Positions 44,121-55,881 of a stretch of DNA of 64,000 nucleotides are shown here, one piece after another. Below the pieces are notes generated by a model, which made no database searches, had not been told where the DNA came from, and saw nothing but the letters and a program-made list of their open reading frames with translations. Both the position numbers and the translations under genes were made by a program. The stretch comes from Ligustrum vulgare (lineage: Eukaryota > Streptophyta > Magnoliopsida > Lamiales > Oleaceae), in assembly GCA_963555705.1 (NCBI GenBank), contig OY743176.1, positions 37,680,497 through 37,744,496 on the forward strand, written 5' to 3'. The stretch's first letter is position 1. Every line of letters begins with the position of its first letter.

Positions 44121-44866
44121 TTGGAACGGACAGTAACACTACGACCCGAGCCTCACGACGCAAGAACCAGGGGCGTATTAAACCCGAGACCCGTTACGAT
44201 GCGGAAACAAGAACTGTAATGGGGTGAACGCCACAAGGAATGTCCAGATCCTTGATAAGTTCAATTTGTAGAACGCCACAAATATTACACAATATTTGAT
44301 AAGTTCGAGTTAAAGGAAATCCTCACCTTTAGAGAGTAAAAACAATCAATATATTTCATTCAATAATCCAAGTCTAATCATAATATTACAATGAAGACTC
44401 CTTTATATAGGCAACCAGAATAAAGATCCTAGTCTACTTAGGAAACAAAATAAAATATAATCTAATTAGGGAATAGATAAAATCTATCAAAATAGACTCC
44501 TAATTTAATTGGAAACAATAATAAAAACAAAATAAATCTAATCCTATAATTAAGGAAATTAAAATCCGCATGATTTGCATTAATTTGGAATTACGGCCGT
44601 GACACCATCATTTACGGCCGTAACTACGCTTCTGCTTAAGGATTACTGCCGTGACCATAAACTTACGGCCGTAACTTCGAAATCTGGGAACTCTTTAATT
44701 TCCACCCGAGGATGACTTACGGCCGTGACAAGCTAACTTACGGCCGTAAAAACAGTTCTGATCCATTTTGACCTGATTTGATCTTTGAAGCTCTCCGAAC
44801 CTGTTTGAATTCTTGTTTAGGCTTGAATATTTGATTTTTCTGTCAAGCCCGCGATGATTCTCATCA
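44121..44866 (-). repeat. LTR fragment, family B type, minus strand
   Basis: Starts inside U5 (GGAACGGACAGTAACAC) and ends GATTCTCATCA. Array copies at about 44593-44752. Confidence 0.75.
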
Positions 44867-45162
44867 GGTTCCGCCTCAGAAAAAGGGGAGGGTGTGACGA
44901 GTGCCAGAAAAGAAAGAGGAGAGAAAACCAAAGTAAGCTTCCTTGCCAAAAAGAGTGAGATGAAAAGTGCTGTCCTTGAACTGACTGCATGTTACCAAGC
45001 ATTCCTACTCTCACTATGCTTAGGACATCGGATTCGTGCATTCTAGTGCATCGTTACTTCTTTACTTGCGTGGATTTCCGTACTATTGGAAAAGTACCAT
45101 TATTCATCCAATCTCAGATGTCAATGAAAAATAAATTCTTTCTAGAGCTAGAGGAGTGAGGC
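44867..45162 (+). other. Pol-linker remnant and unassigned sequence
   Basis: 44867-44965 resembles the protease-RT linker (GEGVTSARKERGEKTKVSFL). The remainder is not recognisable as gypsy and, once the insertion 45163-47021 is removed, runs directly into 47022-47720. Confidence 0.5.
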
Positions 45163-47021
45163 TGATGTGATCCGGAAAAGAAGCAAAGAACAATGTTATG
45201 ATTCGGGACGAATCATCTTAAAGGAAAAGGGGATGATGTGATTCGGAAAATGCGTCAAAAAATGAGAAATCAAGATACGGGCAATTCACCAATATTCTAC
45301 ATAAGAAAATGAACAAGTTTCATGTTGGGCTCGAGTCGAGATTCAAATCAGATCAATTAATGTCAAAGGATCAAAAAAATTGGGTAGAAGCAGACTCACG
45401 GCCGTACACCCATTTTTACGGCCGTAAAATCAATATGGCAAATTTGGACAAAAAGGCCTTTACGGCCTTAACATATCATCTCACGGCCGTAAATGAAGTA
45501 GAAGACTTACGGTCGTAATCAAAATTCTCACGGCCGTAACAATCAAAACCACATTTTGATCCGTGAGGCTATTACGGCCGTAAAGACAATTGTTACGGCC
45601 GTAATTCAAGTAACGCGTTTTTTGGCCTTGTTTTGCGGCTAGGGTTTAGTTGGTTATTTTTGGTTTTAATTATTTTCGGTAATTTTATTTATTTTTGTTA
45701 TTTTAGTTATTTTAGGTATTTTAGCCTAATTAGAATTCTATTCAGAGTCAGTTAGTGACTAGGGTTTGTTTTGCCTATTTATATGCTTTTCCATTCAATG
45801 TAAAAATAGAATATTTTGATGAATAAAAATTATATTGAGTGTTTTCTCAACATTGTTATGGAATTGAACAAACTTCGAACTTATCAAATATTGTGGGATA
45901 TTTGTGGCGTTCAACAAATCGAACTTATCAATGCCGTGGACATCCTTTGTGGCGTTCAAACCATTACGGTTCTTGTTTCCGCATCGTAACGGGTCTTGGG
46001 TTTAATATACCCACTTCTTACGTCGTGAGGCTCGGGTTGTAGTGTTATCGTCCGTTCCAACCTGAATTCGGAACTTTCCAAGCGTTATTCCGCGAGCTAC
46101 GACGAGGACCCCCTCCCGGGTTCTCATCATATTGATGTGATCCGGAAAATGCGTCAAAAATGAGAAATCAAGATACGGGCAATTCACCAATATTCTACAT
46201 AAGAAAATGAACAAGTTTCATGTTGGGCTCGAGTCGAGATTCAAATCAGATCAATTAATGTCAAAGGATCAAAAAAATTGGGTAGAAGCAGACTCACGGC
46301 CGTAACACCCATTTTTACGGCCATAAAATCAATATGGCAAATTTGGACAGAAAGGCCTTTACGGCCTTAACATATCATCTCACGGCCGTAAATGAAGTAG
46401 AAGACTTACGGTCGTAATCAAAATTCTCACGGCCGTAACAAACTAAACCACATTTTGATCCGAGAGGCCATTACGGCCGTAAAGACAACTGTTATGGCCG
46501 TAATTCAAGTAACGCGTTTTTGGGCCTTGTTTTGCGGCTAGGGTTTAGTTGGTTATTTTTGGTTTTAATTATTTTCGGTAATTTTGCTTGTTTTGGTTAT
46601 TTTAGGTATTTTAGCCTAATTAGAATTCTATTCAGAGTCAGTTAGCGACTAGGGTTTATTTTGCCTATTTATATGCTTTTCCATTCAATGTAAAAATAGA
46701 ATATTTTGATGAATAAAAATTATATTGAGTGTTTTCTCAACATTGTTATGGAATTGAACAAACTTCGAACTTATCAAATATTGTGGGATATTTGTGGCGT
46801 TCAACAAATCGAACTTATCAAAGGCGTGGACATCCTTTGTGGCGTTCAAACCATTACGGTTCTTGTTTCCGCATCGTAAGGGTTCTTGGGTTTAATATAC
46901 CCATGGTTCTTACGTCGTGAGGCTCGGGTTGTAGTGTTATCGTCCGTTCCAACCTGAATTCGGAACTTTCCAAGCGTTATTCCGCGAGCTACGACGAGGA
47001 CCCCCTCCCGGGTTCTCATCA
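45163..47021 (+). mobile_element. Two adjacent LTRs with no internal region, flanked by GAGGC duplication
   Basis: LTR 45163-46129 (967 bp, extended start with an embedded inverted repeat and polypurine tract) and LTR 46133-47021 (889 bp), separated only by TAT. The target duplication GAGGC is at 45158-45162 and 47022-47026, so this was one insertion. TAT equals the first bases after an LTR end where the primer site would follow (TATGGTATC), so everything from primer site to polypurine tract is missing. Confidence 0.85.
46295..46501 (+). repeat. ACGGCCGT palindrome array in family A LTR
   Basis: Copies start at 46295, 46317, 46361, 46382, 46408, 46429, 46473 and 46494; steps 22, 44, 21, 26, 21, 44, 21 bp. 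This mirrors the minus-strand array at 1342-1547. Confidence 0.95.
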
Positions 47022-47760
47022 GAGGCTAAGCTATATGCTACCCTATCTTATGAAACCTGAAATGAAAAATCTTGAGACTGGGCTGGAACAAAGGGGTACT
47101 TATATCTTTAAAGGTAGCCGTCTGCTACTAATAAGAATATAATTCCTTAAAGACCTTCCCCTTCTTTAGGGGTGAAACAAAGCGCCTTTTAACTCCTCCC
47201 TTATCGTTTGCCCTACGTGGGAAAGCATTTAGCTATTCGTAGATGTAGGGGAATCAAAAAAGCATCTTTGTAAGGAATTCGAGAAGAATCCATTTTCCTA
47301 TGCTTTTTTAGTTAGAAGAAGAAAGTCTCCCCTTGCCTACTTACTTATCCTTAGCAGTAGGAATTGGATATAGAACCGATAGGAGTAGGAGCATTCGTTA
47401 ACCGAGATGGATTGGCTTCGGTTGACCTTCTTACTATGAGAATGCTTGAAAAAGCTCTGATTCCAATAAGCTCTTGACCACTCTCAGATGTAGCTGGGAA
47501 CAAAAGGAATAAGCACTCAAAGCTAAGATCAGCTGCTATTGGACTTCTTTCCTTGGCGAGAAGGGCGAGTATCACACCTGGCAATGCAATCTCCGAGAAG
47601 GGTTAGCAAGGAAAGCAGCCTTGTTGATTAAAGTAAAGGACCAGGGGTCTAGCTAGCGCTTTTGTTTTGTGGGAATACCCGTCTCGAACATCAAGCAAAC
47701 GAGAAAAGTGAGCATGTTTTACCCTAGTTTATAGTAAGCACACAATTGACGTTTTTAAAG
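47022..47760. other. Non-retroelement DNA, resembling plant mitochondrial sequence
   Basis: Balanced composition and style unlike the AT-rich repeats ('ccttccccttctttagggg', 'gaagaagaaagtctcccc'). No ORF of note, no gypsy motif, no palindrome. It looks like intergenic plant mitochondrial DNA transferred to the nucleus, but I cannot align it. It may extend left into 44966-45162. Confidence 0.4.
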
Positions 47761-47779
47761 ATTGAGTAAATTAACCTTC

Positions 47780-48975
47780 TTTTATTGGTCCTAGCGGCCC
47801 CCTTACGTTCCACGCAATTATGTTTCTCGTTGTGGAGTACAGGGAATAAGAAGCAAGGTGATAATACGGTAAGGAGTTGTTCACTTTCCCCGCTCCAAAC
47901 ATACCTATTTGATGACACTAACTTCCTTGCACTCAATGACACTAACTCTTCCCTCCCTCGTTTAGCTGTTTCTCTTTTACAGGAATTTGATGATGTATTC
48001 CCGGAAGACAAACCCAGTGGGCGGTACCCAATTGGGGCATCGAGCACCAGATTGATTTTGCACCAGGAGCTGTCATTCCAAATAGGCCTGCAATTAGATG
48101 CAATCCGGAGGAAACAAAGGAGCTTCAGCGACAAGTTGACGAGTTGTTGAGCAAGGGCTATGTTCGAGAAAGCATGAGCCCTTGTGCTGTGCCGGTCTTA
48201 TTGGTGCCCAAGAAGGATAGAACCTGGAGGATGTGCGTGGATTGTAGGGCTATCAACAATATCACGGTAAAGTATCGCCATCCTATACCTAGGTTAGAGG
48301 ACATGCTTGATGAATTACATGGTTCATGTGTCTATAGTAAAATTGATCTTTAGAGTGGCTGTCACCAAATACGCATGAAGGCAGGGGACGAATGGAAAAC
48401 TGCATTCAAGACCAAATACGGGCTTTATGAATGGTTAGTTATGCCGTTTGGTCTTACCAATGCACCTAGTACATTCATGAGGTTGATGAACCATACGAGC
48501 TTTCATTGGTAAATTTGTGGTCGTGTATTCTGATGACATTTTAATTTATAGTAAGAATGTAGATGAGCATGTTGGACATTTGAGGTTTGTACTTGAGGTT
48601 TTACGCACTAAAAAATTGTATGCTAACTTTAAAAAGTGTACTTTCTGCATCGATAAGGTCATATTCCTTGGTTATGTTTTTAGTAAGGATGGTATTACGG
48701 TTGATGAGGAGAAAATCCGAGCTATTAGGGAATTGCCAACACCAAAGAGTGTAACTGAGGTAAGGAGTTTTCTTGGGTTAGCAAGTTTTTATAGGAGGTT
48801 TGTAAAAGATTTCAGTACAATCGCCACACCACTCACTGAGGTAATCAAAAAGAGTGTGGGTTTCCATTGGGGGGATGCAAAGGAAAATGCCTTCAAGTTG
48901 CTTAAAGATAGGCTATGTTCTGCACCAGTCTTAGCATTAATATTTTCAGGATTGAATGTGATGCATCAGGAATAA
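47780..48975 (+). pseudogene. Gypsy reverse transcriptase fragment
   Basis: Linker NDTNSSLPRLAVSLLQEFDD, frameshift near 48030, RT fingers GYVRESMSPCAVPVLLVPKK and WRMCVDCRAINNITVKYRHP, a TAG at 48351 after SKIDL, further frameshift near 48500. The active site is YSDD (Phe to Ser) at about 48523-48534. [20 protein letters not shown] and [16 protein letters not shown] follow. It is deleted after CSAPVLAL, with a few RNase H bases (DECDASG-like) before 48975. Confidence 0.8.
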
Positions 48976-49083
48976 GGATCGGGTCATATTGTTATCGTCA
49001 ATTAATCTGGATTTGGAACTTTCCAAACATTTAGATAATTTCCGCGAGATCCCGTGATTCCCCAACAAGAATAACGTCACATC
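48976..49083 (+). repeat. Subfamily C LTR 3'-end fragment
   Basis: About 108 bp matching 43445-43552 (TCATATTGTTATCGTCAATT ... CCCCAACAAGAAT). Joined to an oppositely oriented integrase fragment. Confidence 0.7.
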
Positions 49084-49890
49084 CCCTCCCTGTTGAAAAG
49101 GATTCGTCCTCGAATCATCACCTGCATCAAACAGAGAAAGATCAGCAACATTAAAAGAAGCAGACACATTATACTCACCTGGAAGATCGAGCTTATATGC
49201 ATTCTCATTTATCTTTTCAAGGATCTGAAAAGGTCCATCGCCTCTTCGCTGCATCTTAGACTTCCTTTGGATTGGGAATCGCTCCTTTCGCAAGTGCACC
49301 CACACCCAATCACCCGCCTCGAACGTCAGTTGCCTCCTACCTTTGTTGGCATGAGTCGCATAACGCTCATTTTTCTTTTCAATTTTCCCTTTCACCTTCT
49401 CATGAAGTTCTTTCACAAGCTTAGCCTTTTTTGCCCCGTCCAAACTGCTCCTTTCATCTACTGGTAAAGGAATTAAATCAAGAGGAGTTAGCGGGTTGAA
49501 AGCATAAACAACTTCAAAAGCTGAACATGAAGTAGTAGAATGCACAGATCGATTATAAGCAAATTCCAAAAATGGCAAACATTCCTCCCAACTTTATAAA
49601 TTCTTATTTATTATAGTGCTCAAAAGTTGGATTAATGTCCTATTAACTACCTTCGTTTGACCATCGGTTTGCGGGTGACATGTAGTAGAAAATAACAATT
49701 TAGTACCCATCTTCCCCCACAAGACTTTCCAAAAGTAGCTTAGGAACTTAACATCCCTACCAGATATAATACTCCTAGGTACCCCATGGAGTCTTACAAC
49801 TTCCCTAAAGAATAGGTCAGCTTTGTTTGTTGCGTCATCAGTTTTATTACAATATAAAATGCGTCATTTTGCTAAATATGTCTACCACCA
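49084..49890 (-). pseudogene. Integrase core and C-terminal region, catalytic residues lost
   Basis: Reads [71 protein letters not shown], then the GDWVWVHLRKERFPIQRK domain. The second catalytic Asp (usually SDRD) is Gly (codon 49759-49761) and the Glu (GQTE) is Lys (codon 49651-49653). A TAA lies near 49596. The fragment ends at a polypurine tract (about 49084-49096). It is the only copy in the window that keeps the integrase core. Confidence 0.8.
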
Positions 49891-50359
49891 GATGAGTTCC
49901 GGAGTGGCTCGACGAACGTTGACCCGTTGCATGCACCGTAGGACCAATAACGAGGCAAAGAGCCAAAAGAATCAAGCAGGTAATGCAAGGATTTATGTAA
50001 GCGTAGATGGACGAGTGTTCGAGTGCAAGGATTGCATAACAAAGTGGAAGAGGAACCAAAGTTGTTATTATGCATTTGGATCAAAGAACAACAAGAAATT
50101 GAGGCAGAAGCATTCTCACAGCTGTAACATCCCTTTTTACGGCCGTAAAATCATCTGGACAAAAAATTGTGCAGAAAGACAATTACGGCCGTAAACCATG
50201 ATCTCACGGCCGTAACATCATCAACACAAAATTATGCAGAAGAGGACTTAAGGCCGTAATCCACATCCTCAAGGCCGTAAATAAAGTTTAATAGTTTTTA
50301 ATTTTTTGTTCAGACGCTTACGGTCGTAAAAGATTAAGTCACGGCCGTAAATTTAAAAG
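49891..50359 (+). repeat. Autonomous-type LTR fragment (5' half)
   Basis: GATGAGTTCCGGAGTGG onward, pol tail and array (50118-50348). Copies start at 50118, 50139, 50185, 50206, 50250, 50271, 50320 and 50341; steps 21, 46, 21, 44, 21, 49, 21 bp. Several members are mutated, yet spacing is kept. It ends where another LTR starts at 50360. Confidence 0.85.
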
Positions 50360-50885
50360 TGATGTGATCCGGAAAATGCGTCAAAAATGAGAAATCAAGA
50401 TATGGACAATTCAACAATATTCTACATTGGAAAATGAACAAGTTTCATGTTGGGCTCAAGTCGAGATTCAAATCAGATCAATTAATGTCAAAGGATCAGA
50501 AAATTGGGCAGAAGCTGACTTACGGCCGTAACACCCTTTTTTATGGCCGTAACATCAACATCACGAAATTGGACAGAAAGGCAATTACGGCCGTAACGCA
50601 TGATCTCACGGCCGTAAATGAATTTGAAGTATTCACGGCCGTAATACAAATACTCACGGCCGTAAGCAGTGTTTTGTAAATTTTATTATTTTGTCCAGAA
50701 TGTCACTTACGGCCGTAAATAAAATTGTCATGGCCGTAACATTTGTTTTTAATTTTTAATCCGTAGCTTACTTACGGCCGTAAACTCATAAGTCACGGCC
50801 GTAATTTAGGCGCCGCAGTTTTGAATTAATTAGGCGGTTAGGGTTTTGTTTAGTTCTAGTTTATTTTGGTTATTTTGGTTATTCA
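50360..50885 (+). repeat. Family A LTR fragment (U3)
   Basis: TGATGTGATCCGG, array about 50521-50805, then U3 T-rich region. Broken at about 50885, where a stray palindrome piece and subfamily C gag follow. Confidence 0.8.
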
Positions 50886-50899
50886 GAGGGCCTTTTACG

Positions 50900-52127
50900 A
50901 CCGTAAGGTTTGGAGATAGTGTTGACGATGATAGTGAAAGTGTATCAGTGGCTAGCTTGGGTAGGAGAAGAGGTCGAGGCGGTCGGCGTGGAAGAGGAAA
51001 TAGGCGTGAAAATAGGGATGATGATGGGGTGGATAGAAGCTTAGGGAACATTAAAATGTCCATACCCGCTTTCCAAGGGAAAAGTGATCTGGATGTGTAC
51101 TTTGAGTGGGAGAAGAAGGTAGAACTGATTTTTGAGTGCCATAACTACTCAGAGAAAAAATGTCGCAGATTATGCACTTGTGTAGTCGGATCAATTAGTG
51201 ACGAGTAGGAGGAGGAACCGTGAAAGACCTATAGTGACCTGGAACGAGTTGAAGGGTTTGATGAGAAAAAGGTTTGTGCCCAACCATTACTATAGGGACT
51301 TGTACCAGAAACTCCAAACTTTGTCTCAGGGTTCGAAGAGTGTAGAGGAATACCATAAAGAGATGGAGATTGCTATGATCCGAGCGAATATTGAGGAGGA
51401 TCCGGAGGCCACAATGGCCAGGTTTTTGAGTGGATTGAACAGGGATATTGCAAATGTAATAGAACTGCAACATTATGTTGAACTGGAGGAGATTTTGCAC
51501 ATGGCGATGAAGGTGGAGAGGCAGCTGAAGAGGAAAGGAACAGCGAAATACTCTTCGGGTTCCACTCCTTGGAAACCTACGTGGAGTGGAAATAACAAAA
51601 ATGAAGGAGCTGCTACGAAGGGAAAGCTAGAACCACCAAAGGCTCGAGAGGAATCTGCCAATAAAGGTAACCCCGCTTCTAACTCTCAACCTCCTAGAAG
51701 TAGGGACATCAAGTGTTTTAGGTGTATGGGAATCGGACACATTGCATCACAATGCCCGAACAAAAAAATAATGCTTGTGCGAAATGGGGTGGTGGTGTCG
51801 GAGGATGAGGTTGAGGTTGATGATGAGTTTAAGGATATGCCTGCCTTAGAAGAAGCCAGTGATTGTGATGATGGAGATTATGCGGTAGCTCAATCCCTTG
51901 TTACTAGGCGTGCCCTTAGTACCCAAATTAAGGTGGAGGAATCGGGTGAGCAAAGGGAAAACATATTTCATACTAGATGCTTTTTTAATAATAAAGTGTG
52001 TAGTTTGATAATTGACGGGGGGAGTTGTACCAACGTGGTTAGTACCACTCTTGTTGAGAAATTGTGTTTACCTATAATCAAACACCCTAGACCTTATAAA
52101 TTACAATGGCTGAATGAGTCCGGTGAG
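50900..52127 (+). pseudogene. gag and protease start of subfamily C gypsy
   Basis: GRRRGRGGRRGRGNRREN basic region, Gag core IKMSIPAFQGKSDLDVYFEW, a deletion/frameshift near 51157, then MRKRFVPNHYYRDLYQKL to HMAMKVERQLKRKG. Zinc knuckle CFRCMGIGHIASQC near 51717-51760. Protease IIDGGSCTNVVSTTLVEKL near 52010. It ends at NESGE where an LTR end is fused. Divergence in spacer regions from the main family supports a separate subfamily. Confidence 0.8.
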
Positions 52128-52231
52128 TGTCGGGTCATATTGTTATCGTCAATTAATCTGGATTTGGAACTTTCCAAGTGTTTAATTCAATTTCCGCGAG
52201 GTCCCGTGATTCCCCAACATGAATCACATCA
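52128..52231 (+). repeat. Subfamily C LTR 3'-end fragment
   Basis: GTCGGGTCATATTGTTATCG to CCCCAACATGAATCACATCA. Lies between two gag fragments. Confidence 0.75.
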
Positions 52232-52776
52232 AGAAGAGATCGGGAAGAAAGACGTGATAGGGGATATAGGCGTGATCGTAGGGATGATGAAAGATGGGCA
52301 TGTTGGTAATATAAAAATGTCCATTCCCTCGTTTCAAGGTAAAAGTAATCCGGAGGTTTATTTTTAATGGGAAAAGATGGTAGAATTGATTTTCGATTGT
52401 CATAATTATTCCGAATAAAAAAAGGTTAAATTGACAGTCGTAGAATTTACTGATTATGCTATAGTATAGTGGGTTCAATTGGTAACTACTAAAAGGAGAA
52501 ATGGGGAGAGGCCTATTGAAACTTGGGATGAGTTGAAGGCCCTTATGAGAAAACGATTTGTGCCTGGACATTACTATAGGGATCTCTACCAAAGACTACA
52601 AACCCTTTCCCAAGGTAGTAAGAGTGTGGATGATTATCATAGGGAGATGGAGGTTGCCATGATTAGGGAAAATATAGAGGAAGACCCGGAGGCAACCATG
52701 GCTAGGTTTTTAAATGGTTTAAATCGAGATATTGCTAATATTGTTGAATAGCAGCATTATATCGATTTGGAGGAGA
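52232..52776 (+). pseudogene. gag fragment of main autonomous family
   Basis: Begins in the Arg-rich segment, then IKMSIPSFQGKSNPEVYF, a TAA at 52365-52367, another break near 52470, and ERPIETWDELKALMRKRFVP to ARFLNGLNRDIANIVE. A TAG at 52749 precedes an abrupt switch to minus-strand sequence at about 52777. Confidence 0.75.
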
Positions 52777-53572
52777 TGTTTTAGTATAGGTAGGCACAAT
52801 TTCTCCACTAGCAACGTTCACACAACTACCATCAAGTATTATCAAGCTACATACCTTGTTATTTACAAAGCACCTAGTATGAAATCTATTTTCTCACTGC
52901 TCACCCGACTCTTCCACCTTAACTCGAATACCTTAGGGATCTCCTAGTGACAAGTGATTTAGCTACTGCATAGTCCCCATCATCATTTTCACTAGCATCC
53001 TCTAGAGCTGGAATATCCTTATACTCATCCTCCACTTCTCCATCTATCTCATCCTCCGAACTTAATACCCCGTCACGCATAACCAATATTCGTTTATTTG
53101 GACATTGTGAAGAAATATGTCCTAAGCCGGAACATTTAAAACAACGAATATCTCTAGTCCTAGGAGTTTGAGAATCAGAAGCAATTTTACCTTTGTTGGG
53201 TGGCTCTATTTTTCCCTTCGGTGCCTCAAATTTATTTTTTTGCACAACCCCATCATTTTTAGAAGTCCCGCTCCATGTAGACTTACCAAAAGAATTGGAA
53301 CATGTAGAGAATTTTGAAGTTCCCTTCCTTTTTAATTGTCGCTCCACTTTCATGGCCATGTGAAGCATCTCCTCCAAATCGATATAATGCTGTAATTCAA
53401 TAACATTAGTAATATCTCGATTTAAACCATTTAAAAACCTAGCCATGGTTGCCTCCGGATCTTCCTCTATATTTGCCCTAATCATGGAAACCTCTATCTC
53501 CCTATGGTAATCCTCCACACTCTTACAACCTTGGGAAAGGGTTTTTAGTTTTTGGAAGAGATCCCTATATGT
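52777..53572 (-). pseudogene. gag C-terminus and protease start (minus), part of the outer element
   Basis: Minus-strand Gag (EEDPEATMARFLNGLNRDIT), zinc knuckle CFKCSGLGHISSQC near 53150-53110, acidic linker, start of protease to about 52777. Frame lost near 52925. Continues the gag at 54506-55190, interrupted by the solo LTR. Confidence 0.8.
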
Positions 53573-54505
53573 TGATGAGAACCCGGGAGGGGGTACTCGT
53601 CGTAGCTCGCGGAATAACGCTTGGAAAGTTCCGAATCCAGGTTGGAACGGACGATAACAATGCAACCCCGACCTCACGACGCAAGAACCAAGGGTATATT
53701 AAACCCGAGACCCGTTACGATGCGGAGATAAGAACCACAAAGGGGGAACGCCACAAGGAATGTCCAGATCCTTGATAAGTTCAATTGTTTTGAACGCCAC
53801 AAGATTTGAATCTTGATAAGTTCGTTGTTTAAAGGGAAAATCCTCACCTTTAGAGAGAGTAAAAACACTCAATAATTTTATTCATCAAAAATATTCTGTT
53901 TTTACATTGAATGGAAAAGCATATATAAATAGGCAAAATAATCCTAGTCGCTAACTGATTCTAAATAGAATTCTAATTAAGCTAAAATAGCTAAAATAAC
54001 TAAAATAATCAAAATAACCAAAATAAACTAGAACTAAACAAAACCCTAATCGCCTAATTAATTCAAAACTGAGGCGCCTAAGTTACGGCCGTGACTTATG
54101 CGTTTACGGCCGTAAGTAAGTTACGGATTAAAATTAAAAACATATGTTACGGCCATGACAATTTTATTTACGGCCGTTAGTGACAGTCTGAAAAAAATAA
54201 TAAAAGTTACAAAACTCTGTTTACGGCCGAGAGTATTTGGATTACGGCCTTGAATACTTCCATTTCATTTACGGCCGTGAGATCATGCGTTACGGCCGTA
54301 ATTGCCTTTCTTCCCGATTTCGTGTTGTTGATGTTACGGTCGTAAGTCAGCTTCTGCCCAATTTTCTGATCATTTGACATTAATTGATCTGATTTGAATC
54401 TCGACTCGAGCCCAACATGAAACTTGTTCATTTTCCTATGTAGAATATTGTTGAATTGCCCGTATCTTGATTTCTCATTTTTGACGCCTTTTCCGGATCA
54501 CATCA
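53573..54505 (-). mobile_element. Solo LTR, family A type, inserted in gag
   Basis: TGATGAGAACCCGGGAGG to CGGATCACATCA, 933 bp. The right flank is AATGT (54506-54510); the left flank ends TATGT next to a 4-base loss, so the duplication is slightly eroded. Gag reads on across the insertion. Array about 54085-54345. Confidence 0.85.
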
Positions 54506-55190
54506 AATGTCCAGGCACAAATCGTTTTCTCATAAGGGCCTTCAACTCATCCCAAGTTTCAATAGGCCTCTCCCCATTCCTCCTTTTACTAGTAACCAAT
54601 TGATCCCACCATACTATAGCATAATCAGTAAATTCTACGACTGCCAATTTAACCTTTTTAGCTTCAGAATAATTATGACAATCAAAAATTAATTCTACCC
54701 TCTTTTCCCATTCAAAATAAACGTCCGGATTACTTTTACCTTGTAACGAGGGAATGGACATTTTAATATTACCAACATGTCCATCTACATCATCCCTACG
54801 ATCACGCCTGTATCCCCTGTTACGTCTTTCTCCCCGATCTCGTCTCCTACCAACACTAGTAATAGACAATTCACCACTATCTTCATCACTATCAACAACC
54901 TCAACATGTTCATTCCTAGCTCTAAACTGTGGGTTGAAGTCATACCTTAGTGGTCTCCGTAAATTAGGGAAATTGCGTGGTTGTTCTTAACTTGGTTGAG
55001 CAATTCCTGCACCACGTGTCTCCCCCAGATTATTCGCACTTTCTACATTCACGCCGGATTGTGGACCAAATTTTGCGTCCAACTTTACATCCAACCTCGC
55101 CTCCAATATTGTAAACTGTTCCTCCATCATTACAAGCATTTTAAAATCTTGAAGATCATTTCCCGTCGACGAAGCTTCCTACTGTGACGT
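54506..55190 (-). pseudogene. gag N-terminal half (minus), outer element
   Basis: Arg-rich region GRRRDRGERRNRGYRRDRRD and Gag core SNPDVYFEWEKRVELIFDCH to KALMRKRFVPGH. A TAA near 54990 separates the N-terminus. The start codon is changed: CACGTC replaces the CAT of the usual MSQKE start near 55187. Confidence 0.8.
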
Positions 55191-55790
55191 GGTTATTATT
55201 ATAGAAAAAGAGAAAAAAAATTAAATAAAAATCCTCACATGTTTTATCACTCGTGTATCACTCGATTTTGGCTTTTTCCCTCTATTAATCTCACCACAGG
55301 CCTTTTTCCTCTCTATTCCCTTTTTCCCACGTTCTCAAAGAACCCACCAAACTAGTCACGGATTTGGTCCTTGTGGAATGAACCCCAAAGCGCAAATAAG
55401 GAAAGTTGATGGAAAAATTAGAATTAGGAAATTTGAAGATGGAATTATGGAAACAAGAATTTTATTGTAAGAAGAAGTTTTATGAAATCAAGAATAAGTA
55501 ATTTAATGGAAACAAGAATTGTTGGAAAGATTTGCCAAAGATTATTTTCTTGATTTCTTGAATCAAATCAATAGCACCTTTTTTTTTTTTTGTAAATTTC
55601 GGATTTTTTTTTATTATTATTACCTATTCAACAAGAATAATCAAGAACAAGAAACAGAAATTGACAAATCTTGAATTTTCTGACGAAATTTCAAGAAACA
55701 AGAATTGGAATGAATTTTTTTTTTGAATGAAAATAACTGGAAATAAAAGAAAAAGAACTGGAATACTAAATACTCGGATCTAGAGACAGA
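55191..55790 (-). other. Leader and primer site of the outer minus element
   Basis: Same A/T-rich leader as other autonomous copies; primer-site complement near 55790-55801. No gene. Confidence 0.65.
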
Positions 55791-55803
55791 CTCTGATACC
55801 AGA

Positions 55804-55881
55804 TGATGTGATCCGATATGGGGATCACCAAGAACACTCGGAATTAAACCCCGGAAAGCTCTAAAATCCAATTAGTAGACG
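55804..55881 (-). repeat. 5' LTR of outer element, first part (split)
   Basis: TGATGTGATCCGATATGGGG to TAGTAGACG. The LTR resumes at 63720, after the 55882-63719 insertion. Confidence 0.85.
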
